Below are positions 50,513-62,052 of a stretch of 64,000 nt of DNA, in pieces; positions within the stretch are counted from its first letter, which is position 1; every line of letters starts with the position of its first letter. A program made the translations under genes and the position numbers. Source of the DNA: Strigamia acuminata (lineage: Eukaryota > Arthropoda > Chilopoda > Geophilomorpha > Linotaeniidae). The notes beneath the pieces were generated by a model. The model did not search any database. It saw nothing but the letters and a program-made list of their open reading frames with translations, and was not told the DNA's origin. The stretch is from assembly GCA_949358305.1 (NCBI GenBank), contig OX442314.1, forward strand, positions 58,475,369 through 58,539,368, read 5' to 3'.

Positions 50513-50733
50513 CGTTTTTCCAATCTTTTCGTTTCGATTTTCCAGAGAAGTTCCACACGACTGGTCAGTGGCGATCGCAGCGAATAAGTGATTTGGACAA
50601 CGAATGGTGGTGGCTAAGTATAGAACCGGAAGACGTTTCGCGAACGTTTAATTGGCGTATGGACCGCAGATGTTTTGTAAACAGTCTGTGATTGGTCCAA
50701 ATGGGTCTCCCGATTTGAAGTGTCACCTAGCGG

Positions 50734-53700
50734 TCAATCCCGATATCGGATCGGTAAAACGTGATTTCTCGAAGGTCTATTTGAGTCCGAATTTGGTTTT
50801 GGTCGAGCCGTCGTGGGTTTTTGTGAATCCACTTGTGGCAACAGCAAGGGTTTTATTCTTTTTGGTTTCCCAAAAGGTTTTACTGGTGTTGGCAACTTAG
50901 TTGCGATACCAGATTCCGTTGGTTGCACTGGAGTTGGCAATATCGTTGCTGTTCCAGTGTCCACAGGTTGGTTTTCAAGAACTTCTTCATCTTCCTTATC
51001 TAAAATGGGCCATTCAGCCTTTTCTTCTGAGGGGATGAATCTCCTGAGTTTTACAATGTTGTGTGTACCCCTCGCTTGCAAAGTTATTGGTTTCGCAAGG
51101 GCATACGCATTGTTGTTAAAGACTTTAGTTATTACATAAGGTCCTTCAAAGCGATCCTCAAGGGACGCAGCATATCGATTAGCAGCATTGGACAATGGGT
51201 GGGTCTTTAGTAGAACCAAGTCTCCAATTTCGAACTTATCGTCGCTGCGGTGTTGATCGTAGTAAGTTTTCTGTTTTGCTTGGGCCAGACTCTTATTTTT
51301 AAGAGCTGCAGCAATCAGAGTACGGTGTCTAGCGACTAGCATTCTGACAGCGTCGTAGGGCCTATTTGGGTCGAATGGGGTGTCATAAGACACATCTCGA
51401 TTATCCCAAAATGGTCGTAATTCCCTGCCATACGTCAGCATTGCTGGTGTAAAACCGGTAGACACATTTGGGGCAGAGTGCAAAGCAAAATTTATCTGGT
51501 CAATGCATCTGTCCCAGTGATCGTGCTCAAATGTAAAAATTCGAAGCATAATCTTGATATTCCTGTTTACGCGTTCAGTCAGGTTAGTCTGGGGATGGTA
51601 AGGCGTTGCTTTAATTGGTACAACCCCTGCATCGTCACAGAGAGTCTGAAACACGTCAGAAATGAATTGGGGGCCATTATCGCTCAACATGAAACGAGGG
51701 CACCCATGACAGCTGAAAAATCGTTTTAAAATTGGTGCAATTGCAGTCATTTTAGCGGATCTCAGCGGTGTAGCTTCCATCCAGCCGGTGGCATAATCCA
51801 CCACAACTAGAATGAAGCGATTTCTGTTCGAGGTTCTAGGTAATGGACCTATTAGATCGATTCCTATCTTCTCAAAACGACCAATTTTTGGAGAAGTTGG
51901 GACCATCAATCCCTTTGGTTTTCTCTGAATCGGTTTGCAGCGTTGGCAGCGATTGCAGCTTGCTACATGAAGTTTTACTTCTTTTTGCATGCCAGGCCAG
52001 AAATAAACTCTTTTCAATCGCTCTAGAGTTACTTCAACTCCTCCGTGACCAGCCATCGGATGGTCGTGAATTAGTTGAAGTGCTGCGAGTTGCAGAGATG
52101 GTGGAATAAAGATTTTAAATCCAATTCCCAAATCCTCTTCCTCCACAAAGAAATCAGTTTTAAAAGGTGCATAAATAATAAGCATTCCTTTTCTAGTGAG
52201 TGTGCAGTCGTACTGCCTTTCTTCCAAGAACTTAGGAAGTTCTGGTCGAGGTTGTCCATCATCCAATTCCAACCATTCGATTAGTTTTGAAAGATGTTTA
52301 TCTGCACGCTGCTGTAATATAATGTTCTCGAAAGACATCGGGTAATCGGTCTCATTGGTGAGATATGCCAGAGCAACAGGCTCTATAATCTCAGTTAGAG
52401 TTGCTTTCCCTTCTAATGGATTGCCATTATCAAGAGAGACTCTGGATAAGGCATCTGCGACTTGATTGTCGGTGCCTTTCCGGTACTTGATGGTGAAATT
52501 TTCATTCTGCAATTTCATTGCCCACCTAGCCAGTCTTCCAGCTGGATTTTCCATTGTCATGAGAAATCTCAGAGCATGATGGTCAGTCTCAACTTGGTAC
52601 TCAGAATATTCAATGTATGGTTTGAACTTATCAACAGCCCAAACCACAGCTAAACATTCCAAATCAGTGGTGCTGTAGTTGTTTTCCGCGCCTTGCAGAG
52701 TTCTGCTGGCGTACGCAACTGGTCTTAAAGCACCATGGTCATCCAGTTGCATGAGGACTGCACCGAGCCCGCCGCCACTAGCATCTGTATGGATGGTAAA
52801 GTTGCGAGCGAAATCAGGCAGAGGTAGCACAATTCCTTTTGCAAGCTGGTTTTTCAGATATTCGAAAGCAACATTGCACTCTTCAGACCATTCCCATTTT
52901 GTATCTTTCTTTAAAAGGGCAAAAAATGGTTTTTGAGTAATACTCAGTTTTGGAATTAGAGCAGCATAGAAACCCACCATCCCAATAAAACGCTGAAGCT
53001 GTTTTATACTGGAAGGGGTCGGATAATTTAAAATTGCTTCCACTTTGTCGTTGTTTGGGCTATAACCCCCATTTGACATCGTGAAACCAAGAAAGTTTAA
53101 TTCTTCAGGGCAAATAAATGACTTTGACGGACTCGCTGTCAATTTGTTTTTATCTAATTTTGACAATATGTCATCTAAATGCTGAAGGTGTTCTTCAAAT
53201 GAGTCGCTAAAAATGATAATATCATCGAGGTAAGCGAGTGCCCACTTGTGTTGTGCAGTTCCAAGAACTTGATCCATCATTCTTTGAAATGCACTGGGTG
53301 CATTGCACAGTCCGAAGGGCATACGAGTAAATTGGTATGTTCCATCAGAAGTAGAAAAAGCAGTTTTCTTCTTGTCACTTGATTTAAGTTTTATTTGGTA
53401 ATAACCTTTAGTTAAATCCAAAGTAGAAAAGAACTTTTTTCCACCTAAACAGGCCAAAATCATAGAAATTGAGGGCATCTGGTAGACGTCCTCAATTGTG
53501 ATCTTATTTAGCCAGCGAAAGTCAATACAGAGGCGGTACCCTCCGTCTTTCTTTGCAACAATCACGGGGGGATTTTTATAACTCCCCTCGCAAGGTTCGG
53601 CCCAACCATCTCTCAGCAATTCAGCAACCAATTCGCGATAAATCTCAGCTTTCTTGGGATTCATTGGTCGGTCTTTGCATCGAAATGAAGGTGCATCTCC

Positions 53701-54444
53701 AGTCGGAATTGGATGTTCCAACGTGGGGTGGCAGCCAGCTTTGTCACTAAACACATGTCTGTATTTTTCTACAAGAGTTAAGATTTGAGATCTCTGCCTT
53801 GGTGACAAATTGCTTTTTGCTAACAGTCTCTGGCTCAAATCAGCCGTGGAGACAGAAGGTGACTTTGATTCTGCAACCAAAGCATCCCATCGATCCATTA
53901 TTGCATTTCCAAGTTCTTCAGGCGATGGTGGGTCGTCGAAGGGAAATGTGTCATGTGGAAAATCAAGAAAGAAATATTCTCGATCTGTTAGATTGAGAAC
54001 AATCCTATTTTCGATAATCCAAGAGCAACCTAATAATATAAATTTGGAAGCTGATGGAAGAACAGTAAATGTCACAGGGATTTCACCACCCCGCCACTTG
54101 AGTGGCAATGTGATTGTTCCGATTGGACGTGTTGGTCTATCGCCAGTGTATACAACTCGATTTTCTAAAAATGGAGTCATAAAGTGCAAGAGGTTTAGCT
54201 TTTTAAGCATTCCTCCGCTGATGTACCTATGGGTTGCCCCAGTATCCATCAGAGCGGTGACTTTTAAGCCGTTTAGTGTTGCTTTGAAGTAAGGCAGGGG
54301 AGTAATACTCTTTCCTGTCTTTAAAGCAACGTTAACATGATCGATTTCAGGTTCTGTGGAAAAAACCACGCGAGGATCTGGCTCTGTGGATGAAATGTCA
54401 TCAAATAGCGCATCCTCCATGTCTTCTTCCATTGGAATCAACAC
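50734..54444 (-). CDS. pol: Gypsy pol polyprotein (PR-RT-RNase H-IN)
   Basis: 1236 residues. Domains in order: aspartic protease (MDTGATHRYIS, D67); RT (DGGYRLCIDFRWLNK, FFSTLDLTKGYYQIKL, AYLDDIIIFS near 405); RNase H (FTIHTDASGGGLGAVL, near 550); integrase with HHCC finger (HDHPMAGHGG, CNRCQRCK), catalytic D (IGIDLIGPLP, about 860), D (LSDNGPQF, about 925) and E (LTERVNRNI); then a GPY/F module (RFEGPYVITKV, about 1100) and a basic tail. No chromodomain is seen. All catalytic residues are present. The frame lies -1 relative to gag and is open across the gag stop, so pol is probably made by -1 frameshifting; no canonical slippery heptamer in the right phase was found. The first ATG in frame is 54435 (54444 is TTG). 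Confidence 0.95.
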   Translation of the reverse strand: MLIPMEEDMEDALFDDISSTEPDPRVVFSTEPEIDHVNVALKTGKSITPLPYFKATLNGLKVTALMDTGATHRYISGGMLKKLNLLHFMTPFLENRVVYTGDRPTRPIGTITLPLKWRGGEIPVTFTVLPSASKFILLGCSWIIENRIVLNLTDREYFFLDFPHDTFPFDDPPSPEELGNAIMDRWDALVAESKSPSVSTADLSQRLLAKSNLSPRQRSQILTLVEKYRHVFSDKAGCHPTLEHPIPTGDAPSFRCKDRPMNPKKAEIYRELVAELLRDGWAEPCEGSYKNPPVIVAKKDGGYRLCIDFRWLNKITIEDVYQMPSISMILACLGGKKFFSTLDLTKGYYQIKLKSSDKKKTAFSTSDGTYQFTRMPFGLCNAPSAFQRMMDQVLGTAQHKWALAYLDDIIIFSDSFEEHLQHLDDILSKLDKNKLTASPSKSFICPEELNFLGFTMSNGGYSPNNDKVEAILNYPTPSSIKQLQRFIGMVGFYAALIPKLSITQKPFFALLKKDTKWEWSEECNVAFEYLKNQLAKGIVLPLPDFARNFTIHTDASGGGLGAVLMQLDDHGALRPVAYASRTLQGAENNYSTTDLECLAVVWAVDKFKPYIEYSEYQVETDHHALRFLMTMENPAGRLARWAMKLQNENFTIKYRKGTDNQVADALSRVSLDNGNPLEGKATLTEIIEPVALAYLTNETDYPMSFENIILQQRADKHLSKLIEWLELDDGQPRPELPKFLEERQYDCTLTRKGMLIIYAPFKTDFFVEEEDLGIGFKIFIPPSLQLAALQLIHDHPMAGHGGVEVTLERLKRVYFWPGMQKEVKLHVASCNRCQRCKPIQRKPKGLMVPTSPKIGRFEKIGIDLIGPLPRTSNRNRFILVVVDYATGWMEATPLRSAKMTAIAPILKRFFSCHGCPRFMLSDNGPQFISDVFQTLCDDAGVVPIKATPYHPQTNLTERVNRNIKIMLRIFTFEHDHWDRCIDQINFALHSAPNVSTGFTPAMLTYGRELRPFWDNRDVSYDTPFDPNRPYDAVRMLVARHRTLIAAALKNKSLAQAKQKTYYDQHRSDDKFEIGDLVLLKTHPLSNAANRYAASLEDRFEGPYVITKVFNNNAYALAKPITLQARGTHNIVKLRRFIPSEEKAEWPILDKEDEEVLENQPVDTGTATILPTPVQPTESGIATKLPTPVKPFGKPKRIKPLLLPQVDSQKPTTARPKPNSDSNRPSRNHVLPIRYRD

Positions 54445-54467
54445 AATAGTGAGAGCGCAGTCGTCAG

Positions 54468-56162
54468 TTACTCGGGGGTTTCTGTCGACTGCGACTCCTC
54501 GTTTCCCGCCATGTCAGGCCAGCCACCAAATTCATTGGCTGCAAGCATAGCCTGCATCATGCTGTGTTGGGCAGCGGCGATTGTTTCCATTGCTGCTTTA
54601 GCGGCTTCCACTTTAAGGGGGCAATCCCTTTCAAAGTGTGCGCCACCGCAGCCCCAGCAACCGCCAACTCTTGGTTTGGTCGCATAATCTTTGAGCCTAT
54701 TGCTCGGGACTAGCGCCTTCTCGTTGCCTTCTGCGGCCTTTGTTGCTGCTATCGCAGCATTTTTAGGCGCAGGGAACAGTGTTCTATTGTTTGGATTTCT
54801 CAATCCAAACGGAACAAATTTCGGTTTATCTCCACCCGCAGCATTTGGTATTGTTACCATTTGCTGGTTGGATTTTTGAATTGGCGTAACAGTTTCTGTT
54901 TTTGCCGCCTCAATGATTGCTGCATTTGTCACAGTTTCCTGATTTATGATCGCGGCCTCCGTAGCAATGCAGGCTCTCCTGAGCGACGCCCAAGTGTTCT
55001 CCAAATTAATGGCATTTGCGACCATGTTTTTGGCCGCTGGGCGCAGAATTGCCAGCACTTTTTGAATTTGCTGGCTCTCGTGCACAGGAATAGTCAATTG
55101 AGCGTATAACTTCTCGAGTCTTATCACCACTTGGGTGGCAGACTCATGAGACAGTTGCTGTGTTTTAGCGATTTCTGCTAAAAGCAGCGCATCGCTCGGA
55201 CGAAAATGGGTGATAAATTCATGTTCGAATTCCTCCCAATTCGTTTTGGCATGAGAAGAGAACCATGTGGCCGCATCTCCTCGGAAAAACTTAAACAAAT
55301 GCTCAGCAAGCACTTGGTTCAGATAGGGCAAAGCAAAGCGTAGAGAACGTTTTAAATCAATAAGGAAAGACTTAGCTTTCGTTTTGTCCCCTGCAAACGC
55401 TTCAATTCCAATGGATTTGACTCGTTTACTTAGCTCTACTTCATCCATTGGCCTGGGAGCAGGCATAGCCTGGTCAGTTTTGTGAAGAAACTTTTCTCCC
55501 CAAGCCAGAAAAAGAGGATTTCCAGTCGTAGGCGTTGAGCCTGTGCTGGATCCAGAGTTTGGTGTTGTCACGGTGGGAGAAATCGTGTTTGAGATTGCAG
55601 ATTGTGCTCTCAAATTCGATTGTCCAGCCGCCACCACGCTGTCAACGATAGCTTTTTGACTAGCTATCATCTTCAACAAGCTTTCATTCGATAATTTCGT
55701 AGAGTCTAACTCCTGCAAAGCATGAGTTAACCGGTCGCTAATATCACCGAATTCCGTGCGCGTTTGCGTTAATTGACGCATAGTGCTATCCGATTTGTCT
55801 TGGAGTTCCACCAAGTGATCGGCTACTTTCAGAAGCGTGTCTTCCCACACTTCGTAGGTTGTCATATCATCGATAACTAGATTAAAGACGTTGCAAGTCG
55901 TTTCAAGCATCGCTTGATCCAACAATTTAACTTTAGGACTTGACATATCGTCGTTTGAAGAAGCAATCGAATTGTTATCCGAGTCGTTCAAATCTGAATC
56001 CGTTGCGGGTGTGAAAGAATTAGGTGCAGGAGAGTCCCACGTGGTCTTACCAGTTCTGGTCGCTGGCATTGACACAATGTGACCAAAAGCAGGACCGCAG
56101 CTTGCAAGGTGAACAAGTGGAATTAAGTCACGACCAATGAGGAGACAGGAGATTAGGCTCAA
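54468..56162 (-). CDS. gag: Gypsy gag
   Basis: 564 residues if ATG 56162 is used; MPATRTGKTTWDSP at ATG 56066 is a more gag-like start. N-terminal coiled-coil region (LQDKSDSTMRQLTQTRTEF; TKLSNESLLKMIASQKAIV). The capsid region has FAGDKTKAKSFLIDLKRSL, FFRGDAATWFSSHAKTNWEE and FEHEFITHF. A single CCHC-like zinc knuckle, CWGCGGAHFERDC, lies at about residues 495-507. It ends STETPE before TAA 54468. Forms the virus-like particle of the element. Confidence 0.9.
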   Translation of the reverse strand: MSLISCLLIGRDLIPLVHLASCGPAFGHIVSMPATRTGKTTWDSPAPNSFTPATDSDLNDSDNNSIASSNDDMSSPKVKLLDQAMLETTCNVFNLVIDDMTTYEVWEDTLLKVADHLVELQDKSDSTMRQLTQTRTEFGDISDRLTHALQELDSTKLSNESLLKMIASQKAIVDSVVAAGQSNLRAQSAISNTISPTVTTPNSGSSTGSTPTTGNPLFLAWGEKFLHKTDQAMPAPRPMDEVELSKRVKSIGIEAFAGDKTKAKSFLIDLKRSLRFALPYLNQVLAEHLFKFFRGDAATWFSSHAKTNWEEFEHEFITHFRPSDALLLAEIAKTQQLSHESATQVVIRLEKLYAQLTIPVHESQQIQKVLAILRPAAKNMVANAINLENTWASLRRACIATEAAIINQETVTNAAIIEAAKTETVTPIQKSNQQMVTIPNAAGGDKPKFVPFGLRNPNNRTLFPAPKNAAIAATKAAEGNEKALVPSNRLKDYATKPRVGGCWGCGGAHFERDCPLKVEAAKAAMETIAAAQHSMMQAMLAANEFGGWPDMAGNEESQSTETPE

Positions 56163-58267
56163 GTAGCCATTCTTGGGAGAGGGATTAGTGATGTCACTTC
56201 CCCCCCCTGGTTTCCCATTGGTAGAAAAATTAAATTAATTCATGGAATTGATTTCCCAGAGTTCCAAGAAAATGTCAAAATTTAAAATTCCAATCATTCT
56301 CGAAAATTCCGAGATTTCCACATGTTTTTCTATTGTTTTCAGGTCGCCATCTTGATTTTTTGACAAAAAATAAAACTTTGACCAATATAAATGCCGAATT
56401 TTCTCCATTTCTGAAGAGAAACAACATTTTTTTGAAAGCAAAATAGAAATTTGTTTGGAACTAGAAGTTCTGAACCAGATCAAAATGGTCTGATTCCACA
56501 AAAACATGACTTTTGTGCTTTCCTAAAAAAGCACGAAATCATGTCTGTAGAACTTCGAAATTTTCAAACCAGTTAATTTTATCATTGTTGGCAACAAATA
56601 ACAAAATCAAACCGCGCTAGCGCGCAGACAAACCGATTCTTGATGCCTCGCAAGAAGAAACAGAGGAAGAAAGATAAGAAAATAAAAATAAAAAATTACA
56701 AAATACTGGGTGTTTTTTAATCTAAAAGACACTCAAAAAGTTCCAATTTTTAGCAGAAGGTTTTTGCAGATATTTACACTACGGGGATATTGTTGCAATC
56801 TCTTCTTCTGCCCCAAGAGACCAACAAACGCGCCCGCTCACCCCTTTCGGAGACTCATTCCAGTCTGCACGAGGCTGCCTTTCGACAGAAACGTGCCTAC
56901 ACTGAGATGTCTGTTCATCCCAATGAAATGGTGTTTTTTGTGGAACAGTCAGTTGCACTTAAAGTAAGAAGGAAATGCATCTTCTGTCCCTAGTCGCCTT
57001 GGGTCCCACCCTTCAGCCGCCATTGTGAAGCCATATCGCCCTCCATTTGGCGCTGTATACAACCCGGCATTTGAGGTGATTACTACCGCTGTCAGGTGTG
57101 GAGTCCCAAGAAAACCATGAAAATCATAGATAGGGAAGTTTAGAGAAAAAGTAAAAAATGAAAAAGATGTAAAAACAACTAATTTCCAAATTACAGAGAT
57201 TGCTCCAGACTGTGGTTCGAGCACAGTCCTTTAACAAACTGCAGTAGCCCAGAAATCAAGCAAGAGTGAATAAAATTCAGAAACAAAAGTTACAGGCTAG
57301 ATTCCCAATCTTTTTTCAAAGTTGGTAGCTACCTGAACGCACAGATATCGTTCCTACGCCCTAACGAACTCTCTGTACCATTTGAGCACTTCACCATCGG
57401 TATCCCCGTACCTCCGGCAGCTCTCCCTGCTGTCCGTGTCCCAATTTCAGCAACTCTTGGGTTAAATACGTTAACTTGCAGTTGCCTACCAACCAGTACA
57501 CGGGACAGGGTAGGATTATGACCGATGTGAACCCGGATGAGCGCCTTGAGCAGCCACAACGCAACCCATAAATTATGAGTCGCAACAAAAATCAAGGCAG
57601 TCTTCCCATGTGTGCGGACACTTCGCTGCTACTCGGGTCCAACTACACGCCAACTCACCGCACGTGACTGTTCCCGCGCCAGCGACCACTAAGCTAGCAA
57701 CCTGCATCCAAGCGACTAAACGTCCTACAAGAAATTTGGTGTCACTCAAAGCTCAGTTCAACATCGCCTCCTCGCCCGGCCCATAATGGAACCAGTGATT
57801 GCAGCGTGGCACCTGGAATATGACCGCTTCTCCCCCGTGGGATTTGGTTTGCTGGTGGCCACCAGCGCGCCTCCTCCACGAATCGAGTTTGAATACGCTG
57901 CAGACTGTCCCATTACTTTTACTTGGGCTGCGCACCAAGAAATAGAAATAATAAAGAAGGTTTGGAATTATATTCCCCTCCCAACCACTCAGTTTTTTAG
58001 GCTAAGCTAGAAAGGAATAGAAGACCGTTGGAAAGTGTGGCTAGTGTAAGTCCCGGCTTGCCAGTACCCAGGCAAGCTGGACATGCAAAGCCACCAATTT
58101 TTGTCTGATCAGGGTCCAATGGTCAGCGATTAGCGGCCGTTTCGCCTGCTGACCCCCTGTCACAATCATGACCAAGGAAATTTCCCCCTCTAGTTGAAAG
58201 AAAAAATTCATTTAATATTGTGCTTCGCACAATCAGTAAATTAGAATAGTATTCGCAAGAGAATTCA
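56163..58267 (-). other. Long leader of the Gypsy element
   Basis: About 2.1 kb between PBS and gag. No ORF with recognisable content; several open frames on both strands of 60-90 codons. It includes a polypurine-tract copy near 56196-56209. Such a long leader is unusual for Ty3/Gypsy and may contain the packaging signal or captured DNA. Confidence 0.6.
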
Positions 58268-58285
58268 AAATCCTGGACGGGCCCA
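58268..58285 (-). promoter_or_regulatory. Primer binding site, tRNA-Pro-like
   Basis: Four bases inside the 5' LTR the minus strand reads TGGGCCCGTCCAGGATTT, close to the complement of the 3' end of eukaryotic tRNA-Pro (known: TGGGGGCTCGTCCGGGATTT), with two bases missing and two changed. The 5' LTR also contains GTCTAGGGGTATGATT, which resembles the D-arm of tRNA-Pro. Assignment is tentative. Confidence 0.5.
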
Positions 58286-58289
58286 CAAT

Positions 58290-58912
58290 TGTGAGTGTTC
58301 GGACGGACGCCACGTGGTCGGGGGAGAGCCACGGAGGCGCTGGACGCAACACACACGATAAAACAAACCACGAAATACACGGAGACACAATATAGTTTTA
58401 GTTATGGCTTTATTGGATGTCTAGGGGTATGATTGTAGTGTCCCATAGTGTATTTCCCAAGGCGGCGGTTCCTTCGAACCGTCCCTAATCAGACCGCGTG
58501 GCACGGCGGCCATCGGCCGCCATGACACACGAGGTCGGTAATCGGTTTTGGGCCACGCCGCCGAAGTTACGGTTAACGTCCGGCGGACGTGGCGCAACTG
58601 GACGCTCAGGTCCCGGCGGGCGATATCATCGCCACGCCGATAGTTTGGGTTATCTCAATAGCCAGTTTCGGAGGCGGTCGCAACACGACCGTTCGCCTTG
58701 CTGGTTGATCAACAACTCTCTTGTCCCTACGGGGACCAACCACTTCCGGAAGGGCGACTTCCGGGGCCTGATCCTGCTTGACCAAAGGCCCGCAGCTCCA
58801 CCTGGTTGCGGAGGACCGCAACAGGCTGCGCGAGATACGAGAGGCGCTGGAGCTGCGCCAAGTGCATTGCCGTTGCAGTGCAGCGACCCGTGCGCAGGGG
58901 CAGCTGGTCACA
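58290..58912 (-). repeat. 5' LTR of the Gypsy element
   Basis: The same 623 bp as the 3' LTR, with no mismatch noticed, including all hairpins. Flanked on the right by the target duplication aaac. Confidence 0.95.
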
Positions 58913-58983
58913 AAACACCACCGTATACTCAACAAGGAAGTGGAATTGGTCTATGAGTTGCTGTTCTGTGTTGATGACATCTA

Positions 58984-59260
58984 ACTTCCCGAAGCGTCTC
59001 CCAATGGTCGCCCAAGGATCTCCCAGGGATCGTCCAGGGGTCGTCCAAAAAAAAGGTTTGGGAGATTTCCTGTGCATGGTTTTTGTGTAAACAGAGTTTG
59101 AAGTTGGGTGTGAATTTGGGGAAAGTGGGAATGTTTGGGAGTCTGTAACTTTTTTATCTAGAGTGGTGTCGTTCTGAAATTTGGTGTGTTGGTGGAGGAG
59201 AGGCCAAAGAACTTCCAAAAAAGGTTTGAGAGATTTTCTGTGCATGGTTGTTGCACAATT
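58984..59260. repeat. Tandem duplication with 171-bp period
   Basis: CCAAAAAA.GGTTTG.GAGATT, then CTGTGCATGG, occur at about 59043-59076 and again at about 59214-59247. Before it, a short internal repeat of the form CC.AGG.(A/T)C(G/T)(T/C)CC near 59010-59045. Confidence 0.6.
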
Positions 59261-62050
59261 TCAATTCGAAGTTTGGAGTCTAGGCGCAAACCTAATTCCT
59301 AAACTTTAAACTAGTTTTTCAGGCATTTGCGCACACTTTTGGCCCTTCTACCATACATATTCGGAATCAGCTTGCTGAGAGGACCAAATTAGCCTATGTT
59401 TATTAAAATACTAGAATATTAGCATTATGTCATAAACAATGTACTATCTTCCCGAAGCACGAAAACACCGAAATTCCAGTCAAAATTAGTTCTCTAACGC
59501 TTGAAAGCACAATTTAAAGAGCAGCTCCATCTTGGGAAAAGCGAAAAGCAGGTACGATCTAAAGAGCACAAATCAGCAAAAATGTACAATTCTTTACAGT
59601 CAATGATCCAATTTGAATACATTTTGCTTCGCAGACTGCTAGTAAACACTATCGAATCCGTAGAACCGTCACCGCTTTGCTTGCTCGTCATTTGCCGCTA
59701 ATATTACTTCGTTGCTGCCCCTTCCGTTGGCCTCGCTACCGTACTCTCAAAACGATCACCGATGCCGTGCGCCGCTGTCGTCCGTCCTACACCAACTTTT
59801 CGAGCTGGATCTGAATTTAAGGTCAGAATTAACACCAGAACTCACTCATCTGTTGATATTTGGTAGTCAGAACTGGTGTATCGACGGTTTCTTAATAAGC
59901 ACCCATCCAGTATTATGTTTGTATTTGATTAAATTTTATTGAAATTTTTTATGTATAAAAATTTCACTAATAAATGAATAAAACATAAAATATATCTTTA
60001 TTCAACAATTGAAAAATTGAAAATCTTGATTTGGAAAAAAAATAAAAACATTTAAAAAAATAAAAATAAATTGAATACTTGAAAAATAGCATGGAAAGAA
60101 GACACTTTCGAACAAATAAAATTGCTATTATTGAATTTTGGTTTTATGGAATATGAATTATTCTGTTAAATATGTGATGAAATTTCTATCAGGATCTTGA
60201 TGCTCTTATTGCTCTTTCTGCAATTATGTACTGCTCGTTCCTGCTCGTTTACCGCAAACAAATTTGAAAAAATTTGAAAACCTGAACAAAAACCGCGAAT
60301 TGTAGCCGCCCTCGAATAACAGCTGGGACTACTTAATAGATGCCGGTTCTAATTACAAACCGCTTCTCTGTGCAGCGGCTACAAATTCAGAGCAACTCTT
60401 AATCGAGAAAATACAGAATTAGAATTAGAGGAAAATAATGGAGTTTTACACTAAAATATGTACATTTAAATATTATTGCATCATTAATAATAATAAAATT
60501 TTTATACATTATAATGTATATTATTATTAATAATATAATTCATAATTTATAATTGTTAAATTTAAATTTAAATATAAATTATTAGTACAATTACTATCAT
60601 ATTTAAATAATTGCTAAATTACCGTATACTAATTGTACTAATACAATATTATTAGTAGGTGAAAATTATCGTGACAATTTTATGACCAGGATTGTACATA
60701 CATTTGTAAAAAAATATATCTTTACATGTAAAATGTTTAAATTTGTAGATAAAATGCATTTCTGTGAAAAAAAAAAACTACATGTATTCCAACTTAGCCA
60801 AAGCTACATGAATACTTGAAACTCACAGGAACCAAATATTCAAGTAATCTTGACCGTTGGCAATGATAAGATTTTGTTAAAATCTATTCGCCTGGCTTTG
60901 TTCAGTTCTCTGTCTTGCGATGATGTTTTCCTCGCCACGAGTTGTCACGAGTTGTTTTTTCATCTTAAATAACAAATTTTGCCTTAAATAAATTGTTCAT
61001 GAGTTTATTTGTTTTATTCTGTCACTTATCTAGTGGCTAGTTTCAATTTTTCGTTTGCTGATTACATATGTCGTGGCTCCTTGTCCTCGTTCCAATCGGT
61101 TCTGCTTGTTGTTCGTTGTAGCATCTGGCACGATAGATTTTCCTTTGTCTGCCTTGAATTTGTTCAAAATTAATTTCCATTATTGCTTGTTAAATATCAT
61201 TAAATATTAATCTTTGGTCTTACCGTCTATTTCTGTCAATTCCGTGTTACTCAGCTTATAATCGGTCGTTCTCCAACTCGAGTTTCGGCGTGCTCACTAA
61301 ACGTAAGAACTACTAATTAGATTCTGTTCGTACTATAAACATTTTAAATACGTACGAGGCGTTTTCGGGTCGGTTCTTATCGGTTCTGTCATTTTCATGG
61401 TGACTGGGATCTTCCTTCTTGCTGTATTTGTGTTCGATTGCTCTATCACCACTATTCTGTGCTATCACTAATTAGTCCGCCATTTGCAATTCACCGATGT
61501 ATTACGGAAGCTCATTATAGTCATTTTTTTTGCCATTTCTCGCCATTTATTGACGTTTGTGCACATACTGTAATGTCTTTTAACATATAACATATTTCTC
61601 GATTTCTGAGCACAAATATCACGTTTTAAATTATAATTATTTGTATGCATTGCGACTTAAAAAATATAAAAAAAATTAAATTTTATTCATTTTTCCCTCG
61701 ATTTTTCCTGTCGCAGAATGTGGTGTCTGATCGGGTTTTCCCGCTACCACACCCCGAAAACATGATCAATCAACAAGGATCACATTATTTGACACAAAAA
61801 GTTATTTAAGTGAAGAGAACTGAAAATTTATGACGCATATAATTCAACCAATCCGCAACCGCACACTAGCTGAGCTCTTATTGGCTCTATCCTTTCTTTA
61901 TCATTCCACTTCCGTTAGCGCCATTTGTAAGTTGAGGACAGCTTCGTTCTGCAAGTCGTAAGTTTCTGCCATTTATCTTCAAAATCTTTTAGCATCGAAT
62001 TCATGTGTGTGTAATTTTATGTTCATTAAGTTCGTAGTGATGTTATTTCG
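59261..62050. other. Long AT-rich non-coding interval
   Basis: No convincing gene. Very AT-rich between 60430 and 60780. Near 61850-62000 the sequence becomes less AT-rich and has GTAAGTT-type donors (CCATTTGTAAGTTGAGG; AAGTCGTAAGTTTCTGCC), perhaps the first non-coding exon(s) of a gene reading rightwards; this is speculative. Confidence 0.4.
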
Positions 62051-62052
62051 GT

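Larger units (their letters stand above)
48129..58912 (-). mobile_element. Complete Ty3/Gypsy LTR retrotransposon, 10.8 kb
   Basis: Two 623-bp LTRs (48129-48751 and 58290-58912) show no difference in the parts compared. They start TGTGAG and end GTCACA, and are flanked by a perfect 4-bp duplication, aaac, at 48125-48128 and 58913-58916. On the minus strand the order is 5' LTR (58.9-58.3), PBS-like site, a 2.1-kb leader, gag, pol, ORF3, PPT, 3' LTR. All three ORFs are open. Identical LTRs imply a very recent insertion. A truncated copy (9651-10735) and an ORF3 fragment (26.1 kb) lie in the same window, so the family is established in the genome. Confidence 0.95.
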
